A DNA stretch of 21,178 nt from DATHTC01 sp035456465. Lineage in GTDB: Bacteria; Actinomycetota; Thermoleophilia; Gaiellales; Gaiellaceae. Below the pieces are notes generated by a model. It worked only from the letters and a program-made list of their open reading frames with translations, was not told the DNA's origin and searched no databases. This document shows positions 7,582 through 15,183 of the stretch, one piece after another; positions within the stretch are counted from its first letter, which is position 1, and the number at the start of each line of letters is the position of its first letter. The stretch lies in the NCBI GenBank assembly GCA_035456465.1, contig DATIDD010000086.1, positions 1 through 21,178 of the forward strand, in the 5' to 3' direction. The translations under genes were made by a program, and so were the position numbers.

Positions 7582-8970
7582 ATGGAGCTCGTCTCGCGCT
7601 CGCACCCGACGATCTCGATCTCCGACCTTCGCGACCTCGTCCAGGGGCGCGTGATCGGGCCCTCCGACGACGACTACGACTCGGCCCGCACGGTGTTCCT
7701 GGGCGACGTCGACCGCCGGCCGGCCGCGATCGTGCGCGCCGCCGACGCGACCGACGTCTCGCGGGTCGTCTCGCTCGCACGCGAGACCGGCGTCGAGCTC
7801 GCAGTCCGCGGCGGCGCGCACAGCAGCGCCGGTCACGGCGTCACGGAGGGCGGAATCGTGCTCGACCTCGGCGACATGCGGAGGCTCGAGCTCGACGTCG
7901 AGGGACGCACCGCCTGGGCCGAGGCGGGGCTGACCGCCGGCGAGTACACGCGCGCGGCTGCGCAGCACGGCCTCGCGACGGGGTTCGGCGACACCGGCTC
8001 CGTCGGCATCGCCGGGATCACGCTGGGCGGCGGCGTCGGGTACCTCGTCCGCAAGCACGGCCTCACGATCGACGCCCTGCTCGCGGCCGAGGTGGTGACC
8101 GCCGACGGCCGGCTGCTCCGCACGGACGCGGACACGCACCCCGACCTGTTCTGGGCGATCCGCGGCGGCGGCGGCAACTTCGGCGTCGCGACCCGGTTCA
8201 AGTTCCGGCTGTACGAGGTCGGGACGGTCACGGGCGGCATGCTCGTGCTGCCGGCGACGCCCGAGGTGGTGCGCTCGTTCATCGCCGCCGCGGAGGCTGC
8301 GCCGGACGAGCTGTCGACGATCGCGAACGTGATGCCGGCGCCCCCCATGCCGTTCGTGCCCGAGGAGCACCACGGCACGCTGGTCGTCCTCGCGATGCTC
8401 GTCCATGCGGGCGGCGTGGAGGACGGGGAGCGCGCGCTGGCGCCGTTCCGCGCGCTCGCCGAGCCGATCGCCGATCTCGTCCGTCCGATGCCCTATCCGG
8501 AGATCTACCCGCCCGACGACCCCGACTACCGGCCGACCGCGGTCGCCCACACGATGTTCGTCGACCGGATCGACGCCGATGCGGCGCAGGTGATCGACGA
8601 CCACCTCCGGGCCTCCGACGCGCCGATGCGCGTGGCGCAGCTTCGCGTGCTCGGCGGGGCGATGGCGCTGGTGCCCGACGACGCCACGGCGTTCGCGCAC
8701 CGCCGGAGCCGGATCATGGTCAACATCGCGTCGTTCTACGCCGGGCCGGAAGACCGGGCCAGGCGGGCCGCGTGGGTGGCGGCGTTCGCCGCGGCGCTGC
8801 AGCAGGGCGACACCGGCGCGTACGTCAACTTCCTCGGCGACGAGGGCCAGGCACGGGTGCGCGCGGCCTACCCGGGGGCGACGTGGGACCGGCTCAGGGC
8901 GATCAAGGCGCAGTACGACCCGGACAACGTCTTCCGGCTCAACCAGAACATCCCGCCCGCGGGCGCGTGA
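7582..8970 (+). CDS. FAD-linked oxidase, berberine-bridge-enzyme (BBE)-type
   Basis: The 462-aa oxidoreductase is of the vanillyl-alcohol-oxidase/BBE superfamily. The FAD domain starts near RRPAAIVRAADATDVSRVV. RGGAHS carries His80, the expected 8-alpha histidyl-FAD attachment. GIAGITLGGGVGYLVRKHGL and DLFWAIRGGGGNFGV are classic FAD-binding segments. The C-terminal BBE motif is YDPDNVFRLNQNIPP. Where bicovalent members have a Cys, this protein reads GFGDTGSVG, so only one covalent link is expected. Such enzymes oxidise alcohols, sugars or alkaloid-like products with O2. GAGAGGAG (7567-7574) sits one base before ATG 7576 but seven before ATG 7582, so the second is preferred. No secretion signal is seen. 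It is divergent from the glycosyltransferase. Confidence 0.92.
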   Translation: MELVSRSHPTISISDLRDLVQGRVIGPSDDDYDSARTVFLGDVDRRPAAIVRAADATDVSRVVSLARETGVELAVRGGAHSSAGHGVTEGGIVLDLGDMRRLELDVEGRTAWAEAGLTAGEYTRAAAQHGLATGFGDTGSVGIAGITLGGGVGYLVRKHGLTIDALLAAEVVTADGRLLRTDADTHPDLFWAIRGGGGNFGVATRFKFRLYEVGTVTGGMLVLPATPEVVRSFIAAAEAAPDELSTIANVMPAPPMPFVPEEHHGTLVVLAMLVHAGGVEDGERALAPFRALAEPIADLVRPMPYPEIYPPDDPDYRPTAVAHTMFVDRIDADAAQVIDDHLRASDAPMRVAQLRVLGGAMALVPDDATAFAHRRSRIMVNIASFYAGPEDRARRAAWVAAFAAALQQGDTGAYVNFLGDEGQARVRAAYPGATWDRLRAIKAQYDPDNVFRLNQNIPPAGA

Positions 8971-8986
8971 GGAGCGCCCGCGGGCG
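8954..8986. repeat. Twin copies of the palindrome CGCCCGCGGGCG between convergent genes
   Basis: The same 12-base perfect palindrome occurs at 8954-8965 (inside the last codons of the oxidase) and at 8975-8986 (just after its stop), 21 bases apart. Each can fold back on itself, and the two can pair with each other. They lie where the oxidase and the ABC permease converge (30 bp gap), so a shared transcription end is possible. Confidence 0.4.
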
Positions 8987-9000
8987 GCGCGCGCGGCTGC

Positions 9001-9828
9001 TCAGGCGACGTCGCGCCGCCTGAGCAGCCACCCGGACAGGACGACGAAGGCGGCGACGTACGAGGCGAGCACGAGCAGCGCCTGCCCACCGCTCACGAAC
9101 GGTCCCGAGAACGACCCCGGCCCGTTGTCCGCGACCGCGTCGGCCGGGACGCCCAGCCCGACGGCGAGCGAGTAGGCGTTCGCGCGGACGAACAGCTCGA
9201 CGAGGCGGTCGAGCAGGCTCACCTGGCTCGCGAGCGCGCTGAGCAGGCCCTCGATCACGAGGGCGTAGAGGACGCCGATCCCGACCGCGAGCGCGGTCGC
9301 CCGGGAGAGGACGGCGAGGAGGACGCCGAGCGCCGCCCAGACGCCGAGGATGAGCCAGCCGGCGGCGAGCCCCCGCACGACGAGCCACGCCGACGGCCAG
9401 TCCACGTCCGCTCCCTCGCGGAGCGCGATGGCCGCGCTCGCGAGAGCGCCCGCGGCGAACACGACGAGCACGAACGGGACGAGCGCGACCGCGAGCGCGA
9501 GCACCTTGGCACCGAACACCCGCAGCCGCCCCGGCCGCTGCGTGAACAGGGTCTTGAGCGTGCCCAGGCCGTACTCGCCGCCGAAGGCGAGGACGCCGAG
9601 CACGAGCGCGATGACGCCGCCGAAGAACGGAAAGCCGCCGAGGAGGCTGCCGACGAGGCTCTGGGGCAGCAGGTCGGCGAGCGGCTGTCGCGGCGAGTCG
9701 TTCAGGTACGTCGCGTACGGCACCGCGTACGCGAAGACGAGCGCCAGCAGCACCCAGATCGCGAGCAGGATCCAGGTGCTCGTCCGCTTGCGCACCACCA
9801 TGAGCTCTGCCCTCAGGCTGCCGGTCAT
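9001..9828 (-). CDS. ABC-2 type transporter permease
   Basis: This 275-aa integral membrane protein has about six hydrophobic segments. The first is WILLAIWVLLALVFAYAVPY (about 18-37), followed by others near 64-84, 108-135, 150-175, 178-200 and 245-268. A long outward loop after the first helix and the pattern FGGEYGLGTLKTLFTQRPGR between helices are typical of ABC-2 permeases that are paired with short ATPases (antibiotic or bacteriocin-type exporters). ATG at 9828 overlaps the ATPase stop as ATGA. Its ribosome site is supplied by the six GAG codons that end the ATPase. It is the last gene of the leftward SHOCT-ATPase-permease operon. The substrate is unknown. Confidence 0.9.
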   Translation of the reverse strand: MTGSLRAELMVVRKRTSTWILLAIWVLLALVFAYAVPYATYLNDSPRQPLADLLPQSLVGSLLGGFPFFGGVIALVLGVLAFGGEYGLGTLKTLFTQRPGRLRVFGAKVLALAVALVPFVLVVFAAGALASAAIALREGADVDWPSAWLVVRGLAAGWLILGVWAALGVLLAVLSRATALAVGIGVLYALVIEGLLSALASQVSLLDRLVELFVRANAYSLAVGLGVPADAVADNGPGSFSGPFVSGGQALLVLASYVAAFVVLSGWLLRRRDVA

Positions 9829-10745
9829 GCCTCCTCCTCCTCCTCCTCGTCGCCCTGCGTGAGCTCGAAGAAGACCGTCTCCAGCGAGGCCCGCTGGGGG
9901 CGCAGCTCGCCGACGGCGATCCCCGCTTCGACGAGGACGCGGTTGATCGTCGGTGCCGCGGCCGGGTCGGCCGCGACCGTGAGCCCGCCCTCGCTGCGGG
10001 CGACCTGCTCGACGCCGCGAAGGCCCCCGAGCACGCGCTCCGCGTCGGCGACCGGCTCGGCCCGGATCCACAGGCTCGTTCGGCCGCGCAGCTCGTCCAC
10101 CGTCCCCTCCCCGACGAGCGCGCCCCGGCTGATCACGCCGACGCGGTCGCACACCTGCTCGACCTCCGTCATCAGGTGGCTGGAGAGCAGCACGGTCCGC
10201 CGGCCGCGGCCGAGACCGCGGATGAAGCGGCGCATCTCGGCCATCCCGGCGGGGTCCATCCCGTTCGTCGGCTCGTCCAGGATCAGGAGCTCCGGATCCT
10301 TGAGCAGCGCCGCGGCGATGCCGAGCCGCTGCTTCATCCCGAGCGAGTACGTGCCGAACCGGTCGTCGGCGCGGGCGGCGAGGTCGACCTGCTCCAGGAC
10401 CGGCTCGATGCGCGCCTCCGGCGCGCGCGCGTACCGCGCCAGCACCCGCAGGTTGTCCCGGCCGGACAGGAAGGGGTAGAAGGTCGGCGACTCGATCAGC
10501 GCGCCGACGCGGGCGAGGCCGTCCGGCGACCCGGGCGGGGCGCCGAGCACGAGCGCGCTGCCGGAGGTCGGGCGCACGAGCCCGAGCAGCATCCGCAGCG
10601 TCGTCGTCTTGCCGGCGCCGTTCGGGCCGAGGAAGCCGTAGACCTCGCCGCGGCACACGCGCATCGCGAGCCGGTCGACGGCGACGATGCGCTCGCCGTA
10701 GCGCTTGCTCAGTGCCTGCGTCTCGATCACGTACCTGCCGTCCAT
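9825..10745 (-). CDS. ABC transporter ATP-binding protein
   Basis: The 306-aa ATPase has every needed motif: Walker A GPNGAGKT (40-47), the ABC signature YSLGMKQR, Walker B LLILDEPTNGMD and the switch His in LLSSHLMTEV. A C-terminal extension of about 80 residues with RPQRASLETVFFELTQ resembles the accessory domain of BcrA/DrrA-type exporters. It powers the permease encoded next. GGGAGG lies six bases before ATG 10745. The gene starts four bases after the TAG of the SHOCT gene, so the three are one operon. The protein ends in six Glu residues whose codons form a repeated ribosome site for the permease. Confidence 0.95.
   Translation of the reverse strand: MDGRYVIETQALSKRYGERIVAVDRLAMRVCRGEVYGFLGPNGAGKTTTLRMLLGLVRPTSGSALVLGAPPGSPDGLARVGALIESPTFYPFLSGRDNLRVLARYARAPEARIEPVLEQVDLAARADDRFGTYSLGMKQRLGIAAALLKDPELLILDEPTNGMDPAGMAEMRRFIRGLGRGRRTVLLSSHLMTEVEQVCDRVGVISRGALVGEGTVDELRGRTSLWIRAEPVADAERVLGGLRGVEQVARSEGGLTVAADPAAAPTINRVLVEAGIAVGELRPQRASLETVFFELTQGDEEEEEEA
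9830..9848 (-). promoter_or_regulatory. Ribosome site of the permease built from a (GAG)6 coding run
   Basis: Six consecutive GAG codons plus one G give several overlapping GGAGG sites directly before ATG 9828. The same bases encode the poly-Glu tail of the ATPase, so translation signal and protein tail are the same DNA. Confidence 0.7.
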
Positions 10746-10749
10746 CGGA

Positions 10750-11010
10750 CTACCTCCCCGGGGCATGGCGCTGCAGCTCGTCGAGCCGCTCTCGGTACTC
10801 CTCACCGCCGATGTCGCCGCGGGCGAAGCGCTCCGCGAGGACCTCACGCGCCCGGTCGAGCGGGTCGGCGCGGCGGCCGCGCCGCCTCGTCAGGAACCAG
10901 ACGGCGGTGCCGATGAGGACTGCCCAGACGAGCAGCCAGAGCGGCCACCACGGATGCCCCCAGTCGTCGGTCTCCTCGGCCACCAGTGACAGTGCGGCGA
11001 TGGCGTTCAC
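10750..11010 (-). CDS. Small SHOCT-domain membrane protein
   Basis: The 86-aa protein has one transmembrane helix (PWWPLWLLVWAVLIGTAVWF, about 20-39), a basic stop-transfer stretch (LTRRRGRR) and a C-terminal SHOCT motif (DPLDRAREVLAERFARGDIGGEEYRERLDELQ, about 50-81). SHOCT is a short helical module often found at the ends of actinobacterial membrane proteins and probably mediates oligomer contacts. GTG at 11010 is preceded by AAGGAG with eight bases of spacing. It is the first gene of the leftward transporter operon and divergent from the kinase gene. It may be an accessory or sensor partner of the ABC pair. Confidence 0.85.
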   Translation of the reverse strand: MNAIAALSLVAEETDDWGHPWWPLWLLVWAVLIGTAVWFLTRRRGRRADPLDRAREVLAERFARGDIGGEEYRERLDELQRHAPGR

Positions 11011-11083
11011 GATCGTGCTCCTTCGGTCTCGGGTTCAGGTCGCGTGCAGCCACCGTAGGGGCCCGCACGTGCCTCCGAAACGC

Positions 11084-11140
11084 CCCCGGGGCTGAACCTC
11101 GCGTCCCCCCGCGGGCGGACTCGGCATCCCCCTCGGGGGA
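11084..11140. promoter_or_regulatory. Three evenly spaced GC dyads before the kinase gene
   Basis: CCCCGGGG (11084-11091), CCCGCGGG (11108-11115) and TCCCCCTCGGGGGA (11127-11140) have centres 24 and 22 bp apart, about two helix turns. A TACGCT -10-like box (11165-11170) follows, so the nearest dyad centre would be about -43 from a start near 11177. This layout suits an activator, possibly the adjacent NarL-type regulator. In such GC-rich DNA some dyads arise by chance. Confidence 0.4.
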
Positions 11141-11180
11141 GACTCTCCGCTCCCGACCGCTCGCTACGCTCGCGGGTGCG

Positions 11181-12395
11181 ATGGCTTCCCGACCCGTGTC
11201 GCAGCAGCTCCGGATGCGCGGCGTCCGGTCGCTCTGGGCCGAGCGTCGCGCGGTCGCGCTCGACGGCGCGATCGCCGCGGTCGTGTTCGCCTTGTCGCTC
11301 GCCATGCTCGCCGGACGCGCTGACGCCGGAGGGGACACGCGGGGCCTCGACGCGCTCGGGGTGTCGCTCGTCGCGGTCGCCTCCCTGCCTCTCGTCGCCC
11401 GCCGCCGCGAGCCGCTGGCGGTGTTCGCGGTGACCGCGGCCGCGAGCGCCGCGATGAACGCCCTCGGCTACCCGCAGGGCCCGCCCCTCGGCCCGACCGT
11501 CGCCCTCTACTTCCTCGCCCTGAGCCCCGAGCGGACACGTGCGCCGCGGTGGCTCATCGGCGTCGTCGTGACCGGCATGTTCCTGGTCCACGCCGCCGCC
11601 GCAGGGGTCGGAGAGGACACGTTCCCGACGGTGCCGCTCCTCTTCGGCACCGTCGTCTGGGGCGGCGCGTTGGTGCTCGGCGACCGCGTCCGCCTGCGGC
11701 GTCACCGGATCGTCCAGCTCGAGGAGCGAGCCCGGCGGGCGGAGCGGGAAGCCGAGCGGGAGCGCCGCCTGGCCGCGGCCGAGGAGCGCACCCGCATCGC
11801 GCGCGACCTCCACGACTCCGCCGGACACGCGATCAACGTCATCCTCGTCCAGGCGGGCGCGGCACGGCTGCTCAGCAAGCAGGATCCGGAGCGCTCGCAG
11901 GCGGCGCTCGAGACGATCGAGGAGGTCGCCCGCGAGACGATCGGCGAGATCGACCAGCTCGTCCGGGCGCTGCGCGACGACGAGCTCCCCGACGACGGCC
12001 GCGCAGCGGTCGAGCCGCCGCTCGGGCTCGCGGCGGTCGAGGCCCTCGCGGAGCGCCACCGCGCCGCAGGCCTCGCCGTGGAGGTCCGCGTGCGCGGGTG
12101 GCGGCGGCCGCTTTCGCCCGGGCTCGACCAGGCCGCCTATCGCATCCTGCAGGAGGCCCTCACCAACGCCGCGCGCCACGGGGACGGCGGCGCCGACGTC
12201 GACATCGCCTACGGGCCGCGCTCGCTCGAGCTCACCGTGACGAACCCGCCGGCTGCGCCGCCGACGGAGGGCGGCCACGGGATCGTCGGGATGCGCGAGC
12301 GGGCGGAGCTCCTCGGAGGCAGCCTCGAGGCGGAGGCAGGCGACGGCGTCTTCCGCGTGCGGGCGCGGCTGCCGGACGCCGGGGACGGCGCATGA
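11181..12395 (+). CDS. Sensor histidine kinase (HisKA_3, LiaS/DesK type)
   Basis: The 404-aa kinase has a membrane-embedded N-terminal sensor with about five or six helices (between residues 25 and 170) and almost no extracytoplasmic domain. A charged coiled-coil linker follows (about 171-200), then the dimerisation box EERTRIARDLHDSAGHAINV with phospho-His211, and an HATPase_c domain. The N-box is YRILQEALTNAARHG and the last glycine box is GGHGIVGMRERAELLGG. The usual DNG box is reduced to VTNPP, which is seen in some members of this subfamily. Such intramembrane sensors detect cell-envelope or membrane stress. ATG at 11181 has no Shine-Dalgarno but follows a TACGCT box, so a very short leader is likely. 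It overlaps the regulator gene by ATGA. Confidence 0.93.
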   Translation: MASRPVSQQLRMRGVRSLWAERRAVALDGAIAAVVFALSLAMLAGRADAGGDTRGLDALGVSLVAVASLPLVARRREPLAVFAVTAAASAAMNALGYPQGPPLGPTVALYFLALSPERTRAPRWLIGVVVTGMFLVHAAAAGVGEDTFPTVPLLFGTVVWGGALVLGDRVRLRRHRIVQLEERARRAEREAERERRLAAAEERTRIARDLHDSAGHAINVILVQAGAARLLSKQDPERSQAALETIEEVARETIGEIDQLVRALRDDELPDDGRAAVEPPLGLAAVEALAERHRAAGLAVEVRVRGWRRPLSPGLDQAAYRILQEALTNAARHGDGGADVDIAYGPRSLELTVTNPPAAPPTEGGHGIVGMRERAELLGGSLEAEAGDGVFRVRARLPDAGDGA

Positions 12396-13105
12396 GCGCA
12401 GCGGCCGTGCGCGTGCTCCTGGCCGACGACGACGACCTGATGCGCGCCGGCCTCAGGGCCGTGCTCTCGACCGACGACTCGATCGAGGTCGTCGGCGAGG
12501 CAGCGGACGGCCGTGCCGCGGTCACCGAGGCGGGCCTCCGGACGCCGGACGTCGTGCTCATGGACGTGCGCATGCCCGACCTCGACGGGATCTCGGCGAC
12601 GCGCGAGCTCCTCAGGATCGCGCCGCAGGTCAAGGTCGCCATCCTGACCACGTTCGAGCAGGACGACTACATCTTCGGCGCCCTCAGCGCCGGCGCGTCG
12701 GGGTTCCTGCTCAAGCGCACGAAGCCGGAGGAGCTCATCGCCGCCATCCACACGATCGCGGAGGGCGACTCGCTGCTGTCCCCGTCCGTCACACGCAGAG
12801 TGATCGAGCGGATGGCGGGACAGCCCGTCGCCGACGACTCGGCCGGCAAGCGCCTCGCCGAGCTCACGGCGCGCGAGCGCGAGGTCCTCGAGCTCATCGC
12901 GCGCGGCCTCTCCAACGGCGAGATAGCGGCCGCCTTCGTGATCGAGGAGTCGACGGTCAAGACCCACGTCCGCCGGATCCTCATGAAGCTCGGGCTCCGC
13001 GACCGCGTCCAGGCGGTGATCTTCGCGTACGAGAGCGGGCTCGCGCAGCCCGGCGCGAGCCCCCGGCGGCGCGCTGATCCACCCGGTTCCCCCGGCGGCT
13101 CGTAG
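12392..13105 (+). CDS. NarL/LiaR-family response regulator
   Basis: The 237-aa regulator has an intact receiver: acidic residues ADDDD (11-15), phosphoacceptor Asp58 in VVLMDVRMPDLDG, Thr86 and Lys108 in GFLLKRT. A LuxR HTH follows (LTAREREVLELIARGLSN ... ESTVKTHVRRILMKLGL, about 161-215). It is the cognate partner of the overlapping kinase and should bind DNA as a phosphorylated dimer. Likely targets are its own promoter and the divergent transporter operon, where three GC dyads are seen. The C-terminal tail (about 220-237) is Pro/Gly/Arg-rich and probably disordered. A similar regulator lies at 19837-20559, but that one is in a different compositional setting. Confidence 0.95.
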   Translation: MSAAAVRVLLADDDDLMRAGLRAVLSTDDSIEVVGEAADGRAAVTEAGLRTPDVVLMDVRMPDLDGISATRELLRIAPQVKVAILTTFEQDDYIFGALSAGASGFLLKRTKPEELIAAIHTIAEGDSLLSPSVTRRVIERMAGQPVADDSAGKRLAELTAREREVLELIARGLSNGEIAAAFVIEESTVKTHVRRILMKLGLRDRVQAVIFAYESGLAQPGASPRRRADPPGSPGGS

Positions 13106-13108
13106 AGT
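13103..13108 (+). promoter_or_regulatory. Leaderless-type -10 box (TAGAGT) inside the operon
   Basis: TAGAGT fits TANNNT and is seven bases from GTG 13116. The first three bases are also the stop codon of the response-regulator gene. This suggests an internal promoter for the acetyltransferase and exporter genes. Confidence 0.45.
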
Positions 13109-13115
13109 GGCCGCC

Positions 13116-13835
13116 GTGCGCGCGTTCACGTACGCCGAGCGGCCGGATCTCGCCGCGCGCACGGGCGAGATCGAGGACACGTTCGCGCGTTTCCTGGGCC
13201 ACGGCGAGGTCGCCCTGCGGCACTGGCACCGCCTGCGCCAGGAGCTGCCGGAGTTGCAGCTCGTGCTGTGGGACGAGGAGCGCGACGCGGTCGTCGGCCA
13301 CGGGCGGACGATGCCGGCACGCGCCGCGGAGGGGCTGCCGGGCGGGATCGACGACATGCTCGAGACGTGGTTCGGCGGCGGCGAGCGGCCGGAGCCGGAC
13401 GTCCTGTCGGCGCTCGTCGCGGTCGTCGACCGGGGACGCCAAGGAGAGGGACTGTCGTCGCTCCTGATCGGCGCGATGACGGACCTCGCGCGGCAGCGGG
13501 GGTTCCCGGCGCTCGTCGCGCCCGTCCGTCCGACGTGGAAGGACCGGTACCCGCTGATCCCGATGGAGCGCTACGTGTCGTGGCAGCGCGACGACGGCCT
13601 CCCGTTCGACCCGTGGCTCCGCCTGCACGCACGGCTCGGCGCGGAGCCGCTCGAGGTGTGTCCCGAGTCGATGCGCGTCGAGGGGAGCAGCGACGAGTGG
13701 GAGGAGTGGACCGGCATCGCGTTTCCCGACGACGGCGACTACGTCGTCCCCGGCGCGCTGGTGCCGGTCCGCTTCGAGGGCGGGCGGGGCGTGTACGTCG
13801 AGCCGAACGTCTGGATGCGCCATCAGGTTGCGTAG
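13116..13835 (+). CDS. GNAT-family N-acetyltransferase
   Basis: The 239-aa protein reads VRAFTYAERPDLAARTGEIE at the start. The acetyl-CoA pyrophosphate loop is RGRQGEGLSSLLIGAM, a good R/Q-x-x-G-x-G/A motif. WKDRYPLIPMERYVSW and DPWLRLHARLGAEPL follow as in long GNAT proteins that act on small molecules. The acceptor is unknown. GTG at 13116 lies seven bases after TAGAGT (13103-13108), the normal spacing for a leaderless actinobacterial start, so I prefer it to GTG 13107. The same TAG is the stop of the regulator gene. The gene may therefore be read both from the kinase promoter and from its own. It sits between regulator and exporter genes, which fits a drug- or metabolite-modifying role. 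Confidence 0.8.
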   Translation: MRAFTYAERPDLAARTGEIEDTFARFLGHGEVALRHWHRLRQELPELQLVLWDEERDAVVGHGRTMPARAAEGLPGGIDDMLETWFGGGERPEPDVLSALVAVVDRGRQGEGLSSLLIGAMTDLARQRGFPALVAPVRPTWKDRYPLIPMERYVSWQRDDGLPFDPWLRLHARLGAEPLEVCPESMRVEGSSDEWEEWTGIAFPDDGDYVVPGALVPVRFEGGRGVYVEPNVWMRHQVA

Positions 13836-15183
13836 GGCAGGCGCCGAACACCGGGCCGCAATCGGCGGGCGCTCGCTCCTGATCGGCTTGGCGATCGGGG
13901 TCGCGCTCGCCGACTCGTCCGTCGTCACGCTCGCGCTCCCCGACGTCCTCGAACGCTTCGACGTCGAGGTGACGACGGTCGCGTGGGTGCTGACCTCGTA
14001 TAACCTCGTGCTCGCCCTCGCGGCGGTGCCGGCGGCCTACCTCGCCCGGCGGAGCCCCGCCGGCGTGTTCGTCGCGGGCGCGCTCGTGTTCGCGGCGGCA
14101 TCGCTCGTCTGCGGCCTCGCCGGCACGTTCGGCGTCCTCGTCGCGGGCCGCTGCGTGCAGGCGCTCGGCGGGGCGCTCGTGATCGGCGCCGCGCTCGACC
14201 TGCTCACGGAGAGCGAGGGCGGCGACGCCCGCGGCGCGCGCGTGTGGGCGACTGCCGGGATCGTCGGCGCAGCGCTCGGCCCCGCGGCCGGCGGCATCCT
14301 CACCGAGTCGCTCGGCTGGGAGTGGATCTTCCTGCTCCAGGCGCCGCTCGTGCTCCTGCCGATCGCCGCGGTGCGCGGGTTCGCGTGGAGCCCGCTGCCC
14401 GCGCCGGCGGGAAGGCCGCACGTCGGCGCGAACCTCGCGCTGCTGCTCGTCTCGGGTGGGCTCGTCGGCGCGCTGTTCCTGCTCGTGCTCCTGCTCGTCG
14501 ACGGCTGGCGAATCTCGCCTGCGGCCGCAGGGATCGTCGTCACCGTGATGCCCCTGGCGGCGATCGCGGCCGGCCGGCTCGCCGGCCGGGTCGACGGGGT
14601 CCTCGTCCGCGCGGCGGCGGGCGTCGTCCTGATCTCGGGCGGCCTCTGCGCGCTCGCCCTCCTGCCCCGCGCCGGCTGGGCGTGGACGATCGCGCCGCAA
14701 CTCCTCGTGGGCGCGGGCATCGGGCTCACCCTGGTGGCGCTGACCGAGCGCGCGCTGGCGGGCCGGTCGGCGCAGGTCGTCCACGGGGGCTGGACGATTG
14801 CGTCGCGCCACGCAGGCGTCGTGGTGGGCCTGCTGCTCGTCTCCCCGATCTTCGCATCCGCCCTCGAGCGGAACGAGGAGGCGGCGCTGCGGTCCGGCAC
14901 CGCGGCGGTGCTCGACAGCCGGATCCCGCCGCTCGACAAGCTCGGCGTGGCCCAGGACGTGCTCGTCCAGGTCGACCGGGCACAGGGCGAGGTGCCGGAC
15001 GTGTCCGCGGCGTTCGACGACCGGCCCGACACGGACGAGTACCGGGCGCTGCTCGCGGCGCTCGAGGACGAGCTCGACCGCGCGGTCACCGACGCCTTCT
15101 CGGGCCCGTTCCTCCTCACGGCGGCGCTCGCGCTGGCGGCGCTCGTGCCGCTCTGGCTCGGCCGCCGGGAGGGCGGGCTGTGA
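13828..15183 (+). CDS. MFS exporter, DHA2 (drug:H+ antiporter)-like
   Basis: This 451-aa polytopic transporter shows ADSSVVTLALPDVLERF, a variant of the DHA2 motif near the first helix, then WVLTSYNLVLALAAVPAAYLAR and GRCVQALGGALVIGAALDLL. About 13-14 helices are predicted. An unusually long polar loop (about residues 345-425, NEEAALRSGTAAVLDSRIPP ... EDELDRAVTDAF) precedes the last helix. Members of this group export drugs, dyes or lipids using the proton gradient. The only start that keeps the first helix is TTG at 13828, overlapping the acetyltransferase stop by eight bases; an upstream alternative is absent. The stop overlaps the next gene as GTGA. Function as an exporter is likely; the substrate is unknown. 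Confidence 0.9.
   Translation: MRRAGAEHRAAIGGRSLLIGLAIGVALADSSVVTLALPDVLERFDVEVTTVAWVLTSYNLVLALAAVPAAYLARRSPAGVFVAGALVFAAASLVCGLAGTFGVLVAGRCVQALGGALVIGAALDLLTESEGGDARGARVWATAGIVGAALGPAAGGILTESLGWEWIFLLQAPLVLLPIAAVRGFAWSPLPAPAGRPHVGANLALLLVSGGLVGALFLLVLLLVDGWRISPAAAGIVVTVMPLAAIAAGRLAGRVDGVLVRAAAGVVLISGGLCALALLPRAGWAWTIAPQLLVGAGIGLTLVALTERALAGRSAQVVHGGWTIASRHAGVVVGLLLVSPIFASALERNEEAALRSGTAAVLDSRIPPLDKLGVAQDVLVQVDRAQGEVPDVSAAFDDRPDTDEYRALLAALEDELDRAVTDAFSGPFLLTAALALAALVPLWLGRREGGL

Noticed and set aside
5185..8700. Long minus-strand frame over the small protein, regulator, glycosyltransferase and oxidase genes
   Set aside because: No recognisable domain and opposite-phase composition. Several well-supported genes occupy the region.
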